A stretch of DNA of 64,000 nt from Ottelia alismoides. Lineage: Eukaryota; Streptophyta; Magnoliopsida; Alismatales; Hydrocharitaceae. Positions 1-9,575 of the stretch are shown one piece after another. The stretch is taken from assembly GCA_037367405.1 (NCBI GenBank), contig JAZKJV010000300.1, forward strand, positions 124,001-188,000, written 5' to 3'. Numbering within the stretch: the first letter of the stretch is position 1; each line of letters begins with the position of its first letter. The notes under the pieces are model-generated. The model saw only the letters and a list, made by a program, of their open reading frames with translations. It ran no database searches and was not told the DNA's origin. A program made the position numbers and the translations under genes.

Positions 1-7
1 CAGGCCG

Positions 8-12
8 ACCGT
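8..12. other. Left target-site duplication candidate
   Basis: The bases accgt immediately precede the first LTR. They match accgc after the third LTR at four of five positions. A 5-bp duplication is usual for Ty3/gypsy integration. Confidence 0.55.
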
Positions 13-3000
13 TGATGACACGCCTGAGCACTCGGGTATAAGGTACTAGATAGGTCGTTGCGACCCAAACGATCAGACTATGTCAATCAAGAAAAATGAA
101 CCACTAATAGAGATAAAACGGATAAAACACAAAATAGCGGTCCTGCTATTGGATTAACCTGGTATAGCGACCAGGGTCGAACTCAAGGAGCACGGGTTGG
201 CCTCTCGGCCTACGAAGTAGTAAAAAGAAATAAAATAAAATAAAAGAAGAAACTAATTTTAGAGGTTTTTAATTTATATTATATTTTTTTGGATTTTTTT
301 GTATTAAGGAAATAAGAAAAGTAAAGAAACACACACTTCAACAATTTATTTAAAGCACTAAAAATCAACCAAAAATTCAAACAAAAATATTTTTATGTGT
401 TTTATAATTTTTAGTGTTTTTGGTGAATTTTTGAGAGTTTTCTGATGTTTATTTAATTTTCTAAAAATCACAAAGTAGCTGAAATAAATGGTACTGTCCA
501 GCCGAGCTAAAAAGGCCTAGATAAAATATCTAAAAGCCCTAAAGTAGCTGGGAGGTAATTTTCCTTTAAAGAGAATAAAACAAGGAAAATTTAGGCACCA
601 ATTTTATTATTTTTGGGTTTTTGGTTTAATTATTAGAATTTTTATAAGTTTTTATGTGTTTTTCAATTTTTAGGGGTTTTCAGTAATGAAAAATAGCCAA
701 AATTGGCTAGAAAATCAAACTAAGCAAAATAGACAGTAGCTAATTTTTGTGGAATTTTTAAGTGAGTTTTAATATTTTTTTGGGGTTGTTAAAGTTAGAC
801 AGTAGCTAAATTAAAGGTTTTTGAATTTTTAAAAATACCAAACGAAATTAAAAATGTCCTCAAAAATCCACGAAAATTTTACACCATGGCAGGAGCCATG
901 TGTCCAATTTTCGTTGGATTTGGAGGTGGTTTGCTATTTTATTCAAAAATAAAGAAGGGGCACTGTGCACAGGGACCAAAGTGCAAATACCCAAGAGTCT
1001 GGGGGGTCTGGTGCAATTTTCCCAGCAAAACACGCGCCACGCACGTGCCTGGGGCACTCAGGGACCCAAAGGTAATAAAAATAAGTCCCGAGGACTTATT
1101 GGTAACAGGTACCAAAAGTCCAGGGGCCTATCTGCAAAATACCCAAAATATAACGCACATGCTCAAATAAACCACGCACAGGGGTATAAATGCAAATATA
1201 TAAAAACTTTCATTCATTCAAGAACAACCAGAACTACAGGGGTCTCTATTGCAAATAAACCTGATAAACACGTGACGAAGCACGTGGCATACAACGCACA
1301 GGGGTATAAATACAAATAGCTAAAATACGAGGTCCTCAATGCAAAATTTACAAAAGTAAAAGAACTGAACTAGATATTTACAGTACTAAAAAGTAAAGAC
1401 AGAAACTAAAGGGGCCTAAGAGTTATTTACCCCTTTTTTTAACGTCGACGGCCGGATGTGTGACGCGTGGCGGATCTGACGACAGAGAGCAATGACGCCT
1501 TTATCCTTGAAAAGCCCGACCTGATCGAACATCTGAGAGCCTTCCACATGGAGATAGGACGGTGACGGTGCTCTGGAGGCTAAACCCTCGGTGGATCGAC
1601 GGAGGAGGAGAGGGCACGTGGCGATCTGACGGTGGAGGCTTGCTGATGCCTCTCCCTCCGCGCGGATGGTCCAGATCTACCCTCGGTCTGATCGGACGAT
1701 GACGGTGCTCCTCAGATGGATGGACCGGATGCCAACTGGAGCGCTGAGGGCGATCGGACGGTCGACGAGGGTCCTGGAGGAACTGGCGGCCGGCGAGCTT
1801 CGCCGGGCCTCTGTGCGCACGGTGGACCTTGTCTAGTGCTCCTGAGATGCGAGAAAGCTTCACCGTGAAGCCCCGCACCTGATGCGCGGCTCCGATGAAG
1901 GCGGGGAACTCGAGAGAGCTCTGGCGAAGCAAGGGACCTGGAGCTACTGTGCTCAGAAGTATCGACCTCCATATGAGGTCGATTGGCCTGGATACCTGCA
2001 CAGGAAGATAGCTGGGTCGAGGGCAAATTGCCTCGACCCGTCAGAGCGGCAAAAGGGTGGCTGATGCGTCGATATGGTGGGTCTCCGGCGAGCGGTGGAG
2101 GTGAAGACCCAAGGTCCTGCTCCGGGACGAGACAGGTGGAATGGCTGGGTGGAGAAGGTGGAGAGGAGTCAGGCGAAGGTGGTGGAGTGGTCGGACTGGC
2201 GGATGGGTGGTCGGAGACAACTGGCGAAGGAGGCGGAGCTACACTACCAGAAAGCAAAAAATCCTATTCTACGCTAAACTAGAGGCTAAAGCAGCTACCT
2301 GATTGGTGTATTCGACTGGGCTGGAGCTCAAGAAGCTCCCGGTCGTTGCCTGCAAGGGGCCGTCGAGTCCCCGAGGCTCAGCGCGCTCGCGGCGGCGCAC
2401 GGCGGAGTTACCCACCGGATCAGCGGCTCCCGGCTTCCCGGGCCTCTCTGCAACTCCCAAGACCACGACTGTCACTCAGGGACTCCGGAGGAGGTCACAG
2501 GCACCAAGGGGAAGATCCAAAGATGGAAGAATTAGGTCGCCGGAGACGACATTAAATATGGTGCGGGGTCCGAGAAGATGATGGTCGGGCGAGTAGCGCG
2601 GAGCTCGGATCCTCCAAACCCACCCCGGGCGAGGGTCCTGGATATGCAGTGATCAATCGGAGCCCGGGGTTTGGGTCAATGGCGGTCGGGTCAGGCGGGT
2701 AGAAATTGGAGAAGACAGGTCGGTCGCCAGATCCGCAAAAGGGAAGGGTCCGCGGGGGAAGTTGACCGGGGTCAACGAACCCCCGTGGACCAATCAGGAG
2801 TCGCCAAGCATTGATTTTTTATTTATTTATTTTGAGCTAGAAAATGCTCGAATTAACAAAAACTTAAAACATGAAAAATATTTATTTTATTTTTCTCTAT
2901 TTTTTTGTGATTTTTAATTAATTTTTCGAAATAAAAATAAAGTACTTACACTATATAGCTATATATAGGTATTTGTATACTATAGGGTTTTTGATTTTGA

Positions 3001-3723
3001 TTTTTAAATTATTATTTTTATACACTTTTATTCCCATTTTATATTTTATTTATTATAAAATAAGAATAAAAGGTATTTTTATCTTATTTTTATTATTTAT
3101 ATACATAGGTAAAACAAATATGTATGTACATCTATATACATGGTATATGTACAATGTATTTGTATTTTTAATTTTGCTATTTTTATTTTGTTTTTGATTT
3201 GATTGTTTTTATTTTATTTATTTACAATATATAAGGATATTTACAAAAGTTTTGGAAATCAATTTTATTTATTTATAGGGCTAGATAAATATGTAGGTGA
3301 GTCTATATACAATGTGAAAGTGATATTTTTGTTCTTTTTGATTTTCATATTTTTATCTTTTGTTTTTATACTTATAAATATAGACACAAATTTACAAGCC
3401 TATTTTTGGTGAGGAAAATATTTTTATTTATTTACATAAATATTTACACATGAGCCCCTATCTCCCACTACTTTGGCTTTTATGCGGTCAGGCCCATGCT
3501 GAGCCCTCCCTTGGGTTAGGTTGCTCAATATTTATTCTAAATATTTCCCTCTTTTTCTTTTTAATCTTTATTCTTTTATTTTTGCACAAAAACATGCTAA
3601 TTATAGGTTTTTACACAATGCATGCTTTTGATAATTATTTGTATTTACACATATCTTCATGTATTTGCAAAGGTTTTTGTAGCTAAAATATAAGAATAAA
3701 GAGTGATGAATGAGTATTCATCA
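13..3723 (-). repeat. LTR copy 1 (3' LTR of the minus-strand element)
   Basis: The 3711-bp LTR has termini TGATGA and TCATCA. Outer parts are AT-rich; the centre (about 1440-2830) is GC-rich and contains overlapping open frames that look compositional. In element sense the LTR starts with the palindrome TGATGAAT-ACTC-ATTCATCA at 3723-3704. A U5 stem-loop lies at 158-175 (arms CCTGGT and ACCAGG) next to a gTTCGACCCTGG-type block. Positions 950-1370 hold a series of short phrases of the form aggggtataaatgcaaat. Copy 1 differs from copies 2 and 3 at several shared positions, for example 2303-2310 and 2420-2470. Confidence 0.9.
2551..2558 (-). promoter_or_regulatory. Candidate TATA box in LTR 1
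   Basis: On the minus (element-sense) strand TATTTAAT stands inside the GC-rich LTR centre. An analogous TATTTAAA lies in the GC-rich centre of an LTR of the second element (44122-44129). Placement between U3 and the U5 stem-loop fits a Pol II start, but no start site can be proven. Confidence 0.35.
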
Positions 3724-3735
3724 CCCCCTATACTT
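3724..3735 (-). other. Polypurine tract of the minus-strand element
   Basis: On the minus strand AAGTATAGGGGG directly abuts the LTR start TGATGA. This is where a Ty3/gypsy element places its plus-strand primer. The same sequence recurs in the stem-loop array at 5331-5792. A copy in the 272-bp remnant reads AAGTGTAGGGGGG (complement of 13290-13302). Confidence 0.75.
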
Positions 3736-5330
3736 AACTTTGCTAGTCCCTTAGCAAACACTTATTTGAAAAAGAAGTGAAAAAGAAAGAAAGAAAAAGA
3801 AAAAGAGGATGTACATGGATCAAGGTTGATTATTAAACTTGCCTTCATTAAATTGGGGTATGGAGCTCGATCAGTTCTTTGGATTATTAATGTGTCGAAA
3901 CCTTATTTGGACTTAAGTCTAAAACTCAACAGCCTCTGAGTTCCACTAATCTATAACCAAGACTCCCCAATGCTCCAGGTCAGAACAAGTCATCAATCAC
4001 AAACCCTGAAGACCATGAATCTTTTCTTGTCCTGTGAATGTGAGGTCCAAGCTCTCCACCTCAGAAATGGCAACTTGACAACCCTCCCCAACAAGGTAAC
4101 TCTATGACCTCAATCTGGCCACTCTTTCCTCGAGGAGCGGGGTATTCCCTTATAAGTTCAAGTTCAACCGGCTCAAGAAGAGGAGGAAGAAGAGAATGGG
4201 TCAAGGCCAGTGTAGCCATGTACCCTTGGGAGCTTGACCAGTGTAGCCAAGTCTCCCTGCTGCAAGCTACATCAGGTGGATCATGAAACCAAGCTTTGCT
4301 TATTGCACTCTATATACATACTCTGGTGGGATTATAATTTTCTATCAGCCCCACCACTTTTTTGGAGTTCTTTTCTTTTTGCACATTTTTTTTCAAGTGC
4401 ATCTGTACAACATATACATGTGCAGCATATATACAAGGAGTTTTTCCTCTTGAGCCAGTAGACTATCCCTCTTTTGAAGCTTTATTGCAACCCACAACTC
4501 CCGTCGTTAGACCTCATGGCAACCAGACCAAGTTGAGATGCACTTCCTTCACTAAAAGAAGAAGAGAGGTTCTGCCTAGAAGTATTGCCCTCATATGCTA
4601 CCCCAAGTCAAGGAAGACTGCCTCCTCACCACCTCATCCGTAGAGAGCTCGGTGCATAGTGCTGGTGTCCAAGTAAAGTCATTGTCTATATGAGTCATGT
4701 GTTGTTGTTAAGTGCTCTACTTAGGCTCATTGAGATGACATGTGATCATAGCCTAGTGGACTCAAAGAATTAAGTCGTCATGGACCTGAAAAGCCTTAAA
4801 CCTAAGCCTTATAAGGTTCCTCTTAGAAGTTAGGTGGATTAAGATCTTAATCAAGCTCCATTTCTCAATTTGATTCCCGGCTAGTTTAAATGTCAACTAT
4901 CATCCAGAAAAACTATATACATATGTACAAAAAGATGCTTATTTACACAAATTTTACAAACATGCAAAATTTTTGAAAAATGTTTTGAAATCATGAATGG
5001 ATGATGCATGAAGTGCAAGTTTTGCAAAAAGATATTTACACACATTTACACAAGATTTTTGCAAACTTTTGATTTTTCAAAACATTTTGGAAAAATTTTG
5101 TACTATATACATAATTTTGATAAGAAAATATTTACACAAGCTTTACACAAAAGATTTTTGAAATCATTTTTACAAAAATAATTTGTACACTAGCTATTTA
5201 TGTGCAAATAAAAGAATGTTTATGTACATGAAATTTTTTTTTAATTTTTGTGATTTTTAGCCATTTTATTTATTAACACACTCACACAAAGTACGAGTTA
5301 TGGCTAAAGTATATATGAAATATATACACA
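3736..5330 (-). other. Non-coding 3' internal region of the element
   Basis: No credible coding frame is seen. On the minus strand, blocks around 4210-4280 and 4680-4880 resemble the region 50820-51330 of the plus-strand element at 42483-55789, for example a block around ggagacttgg-tacact-g-caagct. The part 4900-5260 is a degenerate run of tttacaca/tttgcaaa words. This is a conserved 3' untranslated region of the lineage, not a gene. Confidence 0.6.
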
Positions 5331-5792
5331 CCCCCCTATACTTAGCTCGAACGATGTCCTCAGAGTCAAGAGCGATGAAGAAGACATAACTCGTGCTTAG
5401 TATAGGGAAGTGAAAAGAAAGGCTATATACAAAGAAGAATGAATGAAATAGAAAAGTCAAAAGAAGGTCTCGGGTCTTCCCCCTATACTTAGGATTAAAT
5501 AATCCTAAGTATAGCAGGCTGTACACTAAGGAAAAATCTGAGAGGAGAATGTACATGGTCTACCCCCCCTATACTTAGGGTGAAAGATCCCTAAGTATAG
5601 GCAGCAAAAACAGGGGTAAAAAGACACGAAGAAAATCACGAATATATACAAGAAGGAGGACATCACTCCCCCTATACTTAAGGTGAAGAACCTTAAGTAT
5701 AGGCAACACAACAGAAGTGATGAAACAGAACGAATGAGCAACCCGGTGTTTTCACCTCCCTATACTTAGGATGAGCAATATCCTAAGTATAG
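5331..5792 (-). repeat. Array of polypurine-tract-like stem-loops
   Basis: Four perfect inverted repeats occur at about 85-105-bp spacing: 5483-5497/5500-5514 (15-bp arms), 5568-5580/5589-5601 (13), 5671-5683/5691-5703 (13) and 5760-5772/5780-5792 (13). In element sense each is CTATACTTAGG-loop-CCTAAGTATAG; the first three are followed by five or more G, the last by three. A fifth site at 5331-5345 has only the polypurine half. The arms vary together (TTAGGA/TCCTAA, TTAAGG/CCTTAA), which is covariation. The array starts about 150 bases downstream of the Gag stop. Related arrays occur at 50379-50589 and 59954-60186. Confidence 0.85.
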
Positions 5793-5942
5793 CAAAGATA
5801 ATCCTAAACGAGACCTGGGGTGAAAACAAGAACGGAAGAAAGAAGGATCAAAATGAGACGAAACACGTATATACAAAAGAGTACAATGTTGAGGTGCCTC
5901 TCAACAAGCGCTAGGTTTTACGCCCCTAGCTGGGCGCAAAGG

Positions 5943-7550
5943 CTAGGACAATGCAGTATCAAGGTTTAGTACGGCATCGGTAAGGCGAATGCCGTACTGT
6001 CGTCGCAGTCTCGGTGTGAGAACAACGACGAAGTCAACAGTGTAAAGTAAGACACCCAGGTATGCAATCAGGCGGGTGTCTGCTACCGGCCAAAGATATG
6101 GGAAGAAATGATCGGGATCCGGTAGCACAAAAGAAATCATCGGCCCTGGTTCAGACTGGAGTGAGAGTATAGAGCCGAAGAAATCAAACGTGGAGAAGGA
6201 TGGATCAGTAATAGAGTCCTCCACGTCAATCAGTGTCTCAAACAGGTATGGACAATTAAGATCAGGAGACTCTCTAAGCAGACTGATATCCGATGAATAG
6301 AATGGAAGAAGATCAGGCAGATCATCGAATATCTCCAGGATGGGCTCATCCTCGCGAGGGTCGTCGAGGTGAGAAGACTCAGAATCAGAATAATCTAAAG
6401 ACTCAGTTTCGTGTTCCGCCAGATCGGAAACACTCTCAGTAGGTGAAACCGAGTACTCATCGAGTGCGGCATCCTCCCGCAGATAACCCTCGGGGAGAGA
6501 TGCAAGATCAGAAGTGACAAGAAGAGGATCAGGATCTAGATGGGCATCTACGCTGCTAACAAGTATCCACTCGGTGCACCAGGCTGCATTATCATCGGAA
6601 GTGTAAGTCTCGGCAATCCGGAAACAGGAGAAGGTACTAGTCAACACCGCGAAAGCTGGCAAAGTATCTGCGGTTGATCCTCGCTCTGCGGCAATGCTGG
6701 CTGTCAGCTGGTCCTCCGGAAATGTATCTATCTCAACAAAGTGGAGGACAAAAGACTCGAAGACGGGACTCTCTGTATCCACTCTCTCAAAGTGCTGTCC
6801 CTCCTCAAGCTGTGGCTGCTGGGCTGAGTCCTGGTAACTGTCTGCATCCAAGAAGTGTCTCTGCAGGAAGAAAACTGACTCCTCCGGGACTGGAATCTGA
6901 ATTGTCTGAATCAACGGCTGCAAAAGCTGGGGTTCCTCCGGCTCCTGGAGTATCAGAAGATCTGATATCCAAGACTCATCAACATGGAACTCTGGGGCTG
7001 ACTCGAACTCCAATTGGAAGGCCAACGGGAACTCAAGTAGACTCTGGGTCCGAACCTCTGCTAAGGAAGTCATCTCCTCTATCCGTGGTGCTGTCAGCTC
7101 CATGTCCTCGGGCTGGTGTGTAGAAACTATCTCATCATGTAAAGTGACACACCGCACTGGTACTGCATCGTTCGCATGTGTTGTCCCGACCATGGCATCT
7201 TGCGAAGAAGATCTCTGTGAAAGTAGCCTCGAGATGGTATCCAGGAAGTGAATGTCGGAACTGCGGTGTGAACCGCCACATGTGGTAATCACCAGTGCAA
7301 GCTGCTCTGCGGTCATCCCCCGCATGGAGATCTCAATCAAGTCTGTAAGTGGAAGTCCGTGCTCAGGAAATCTCCTCAAGAGGTCAAGAAACCTCGGCCA
7401 TGCCTCGTGCAATGGCTCTTGGGGGTCAACTGAAAAGTCCATGATCAAAGACCGCATGAAATCTGCTCTATGTGGGGGAAAGTATCTCTGTAGAAACTCT
7501 CGGCGTAGCTCTCCCCACGTCTCAAATGTCCTTCCCAATCGTGGTGCCAT
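5943..7550 (-). CDS. Gag, C-terminal part, with long acidic extension
   Basis: The first ~95 residues match the second half of the plant Ty3/gypsy Gag domain (Retrotrans_gag): TFETWGELRREFLQRYFPPH, then EPLHEAWPRFLDLLRRFPEH. The frame is open for 535 codons, but its first ATG is not a true start; the upstream half lies in another frame (7445-8143). After the Gag domain come ~400 residues rich in Glu, Asp, Ser and Leu, ending in a hydrophobic stretch (about residues 488-515) and a basic tail. No CCHC zinc knuckle, retropepsin D-S/T-G motif or polymerase motif is seen. The extension occupies the place where pol would be. Its function is unknown. Confidence 0.7.
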   Translation of the reverse strand: MAPRLGRTFETWGELRREFLQRYFPPHRADFMRSLIMDFSVDPQEPLHEAWPRFLDLLRRFPEHGLPLTDLIEISMRGMTAEQLALVITTCGGSHRSSDIHFLDTISRLLSQRSSSQDAMVGTTHANDAVPVRCVTLHDEIVSTHQPEDMELTAPRIEEMTSLAEVRTQSLLEFPLAFQLEFESAPEFHVDESWISDLLILQEPEEPQLLQPLIQTIQIPVPEESVFFLQRHFLDADSYQDSAQQPQLEEGQHFERVDTESPVFESFVLHFVEIDTFPEDQLTASIAAERGSTADTLPAFAVLTSTFSCFRIAETYTSDDNAAWCTEWILVSSVDAHLDPDPLLVTSDLASLPEGYLREDAALDEYSVSPTESVSDLAEHETESLDYSDSESSHLDDPREDEPILEIFDDLPDLLPFYSSDISLLRESPDLNCPYLFETLIDVEDSITDPSFSTFDFFGSILSLQSEPGPMISFVLPDPDHFFPYLWPVADTRLIAYLGVLLYTVDFVVVLTPRLRRQYGIRLTDAVLNLDTALS

Positions 7551-8143
7551 CTCATGGCTCTGTCGTGAAGCGTGAATGGGAAGGTCCTGCTCATCAGCTC
7601 CTCTACAGTGACGTCTGAATATCTCTGTGCTCTACAAAACTCCTCGAAAGCGGACAGGTGAAGATACAGCTCCTCGTGCGCCTCTCCTGATAACGTCGGC
7701 AGTCGCTGAATGTAATCCAAATCCAAGACGAATGGACCTAGTGTAGAAGCTGACTGAGCTCCATGTGCTATCTGCTCCTCCATCCTTCTGGAATAGGATA
7801 TGTCTGCTGATCTCCACTGCTCTCTCTGGTCCCCAACGGAGTGCGCTCTCAACTCAGCAACAACATCGTCCGGGTCTCGCATCTGCTCTAGCCGGTATCC
7901 TCGGACGTCTAGCACAGGATGCCCAGAGTGATGAGATGAAAGGGAGGGAGGGAGCGGGAGGTTGGTCGGAGATCCGACCTCCCTAGAAAGTGGACTGGAG
8001 TGATGGTTAGAAAGCGAAGAAAAAGCCGTAAGAGTCGGCTCGTAGTGAGGGGAATCCATCATCCAGGGATAAAGAAGAAGAAGAAAAGAGAAATGAAGGG
8101 AGGTGAGGGAGGGAGATGAGAAAGGATCGAAGGGATCTGGCAA
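7445..8143 (-). CDS. Gag, N-terminal part, frameshifted from its C-terminal part
   Basis: This frame carries the first half of an Athila-type Gag domain: LYLHLSAFEEFCRAQRY, then the FPFTLHDRA-M-R-W block corresponding to the family's FPFSLKDKAKSWL. Likely starts are the paired methionines at 8062/8059; the more distal ATG at 8143 is also open. After the conserved Trp near 7548 the homology continues in another frame (5943-7550), so one frameshift lies about 7515-7550. It may be a mutation, an assembly error or, less likely, programmed shifting; no classical slippery heptamer was recognised. Residues 30-100 are Ser/Pro/His-rich and unremarkable. Confidence 0.65.
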   Translation of the reverse strand: MPDPFDPFSSPSLTSLHFSFLLLLYPWMMDSPHYEPTLTAFSSLSNHHSSPLSREVGSPTNLPLPPSLSSHHSGHPVLDVRGYRLEQMRDPDDVVAELRAHSVGDQREQWRSADISYSRRMEEQIAHGAQSASTLGPFVLDLDYIQRLPTLSGEAHEELYLHLSAFEEFCRAQRYSDVTVEELMSRTFPFTLHDRAMRWHHDWEGHLRRGESYAESFYRDTFPHIEQISCGL

Positions 8144-9554
8144 TCAAACAAGATGAACAAGCAAACCCCCAATTCAACTACGCACACAGAGCTGAAGACC
8201 GAAGGGATCGGTCAATTATCTTGTCAATTTTATTTTAGGTGATCATCCAGTCTATCAGAGCGATTACATGAGGTCAATAGGTATCCAAATCTTTCTCAAC
8301 CGACTGTCCCGTACTGAAAGCCGGTAATCAGTCAAGAAAAGATCGGAGGCTCTATCCTAATGTGCGGATCACTCTCTCGCTCATCCAAACCAGACAAGGA
8401 GGGGGTTACTCTCCCCAAGACAGATTTTTAGTGAAGTGTCTTTTAGGTCAAGTATGATTAGCAGTCCCAATTTTATTGTTTTTGTTTTTAGATATTTTTC
8501 AAATAAAAACAAAAGGCCTAACGAATTTTTCGGTTCTCCTGGTTATTTAATCCAAAACAGGGGGAGAAGACGAAAAAGCCGATGCGCGATGAAATCAATG
8601 ATGCATGCTGAATCAGAAATGCGTACCTTGTCTCCAGCACTCTACATGCACGTGATCCGCGCAGAATTTAAAGACAAAAAAGTAAACTACCCTAAATGAT
8701 GCAGCGGGAAAAACCGAGTCCTAGATGAGCAATTTTTATCGCAGAACCGTCTAATCGGTCACCGACCTCCAAGACAAAGGGTCCGGTCATGGCCCACCCC
8801 TCCTCTGCCCGACAAATCGGGGGTAGGAGAAAGCGCTTTACAGGGTGGGCTGCGGCACGTAGGCTACGAAGGAGATGAGTCGATTATTTTTATTAATTGA
8901 TTATTAGTGAGTCCAATTAGCGCACTATAGGAACAGGCAAATAGTTAAGTGTGGGGACCCTACTAATTACAGCACAAGCAAGAGAAATTCCTAAGTCTAG
9001 AGGCTCGATGAAAACCGCGTAAACACCGGAAAAGGAAGAAAAAATGAAAAGAAAACAAAACCGCGTAAAAAGCCGCGAAAATCCTAAGGGTCCCCCGAGC
9101 ACACCGGTGCTCGGCGAAACAGACCCGCTAAGTGTTCAAGCAAAGTCCAAGTCCAGTCTCTGAGTGTCCCTGTATTATTACAATAATAATGCAAGAAAAT
9201 AAAAACCTCTCCCACTCAACTCTCTCTCACTCTCTCCTGCAGCTACGCAAAGAAAGGAGCCGCCTCCGAGTCTCGCGGTTGCGTCGGCTTCTCGAAATCG
9301 GCCGCCTCGATCCTCAGGCCCTCGTAAGAAAGAGTAGAGTGGTCAGACCAAAATAATCAAATAAGAAAATAGATGAAAATGGAAATAAGGGTATATGTGC
9401 AAAAATGTAAAATAAAATAAACACTCAAAATAAAACAAAGACAAAAATAAAAAAAGAAAATAAAACAAAATAAAACAAAAATAAAATATAGACAAAAGCC
9501 GCGAAAAGCCGCGAAATCAAAAACGAAGATAAAATAAAAACTACTAAGCCGTGC
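8144..9554 (-). other. 5' leader of the minus-strand element
   Basis: This lies between the primer-binding site and Gag. No coding frame is supported. It has GC-rich blocks at 8700-8880 and short repeats of aagccgcgaaa near 9050-9090 and 9495-9520. A packaging signal would be expected here, but none is recognised. Confidence 0.5.
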
Positions 9555-9572
9555 TCCCCGGCAACGGCGTCA
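9555..9572 (-). other. Primer-binding site, tRNA-Asp type
   Basis: The minus strand reads TGACGCCGTTGCCGGGGA, one base away from the complement of the 3' end of plant tRNA-Asp (TGGCGCC...). It lies three bases from the LTR end at 9576. Athila elements typically use this tRNA. Confidence 0.85.
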
Positions 9573-9575
9573 TTC

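Noticed and set aside
1501..2257. Overlapping 166- and 181-codon frames in the LTR centre, repeated in all three LTRs
   Set aside because: They overlap in different frames of a GC-rich, Pro/Ser/Arg-biased segment, and their recurrence only reflects the LTR copies. No domain or start context supports a gene.
2973..3412. Hydrophobic Phe/Leu/Ile/Tyr-rich frames as membrane proteins
   Set aside because: They come from T-rich LTR sequence; hydrophobic translation is expected from tta/ttt codons.
5331..5792. Regularly spaced palindromic repeats as a CRISPR-like array
   Set aside because: Plant nuclear DNA, no cas genes, irregular spacers, and a clear link to the retrotransposon polypurine tract.
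6674..7123. 149-codon plus-strand frame opposite gag
   Set aside because: It is the antisense shadow of the Gag extension and shows no family similarity.
9555..9572. tRNA-Asp gene fragment
   Set aside because: Only the 18 bases complementary to the tRNA 3' end are present, directly beside an LTR end; this is a primer-binding site, not a tRNA gene.
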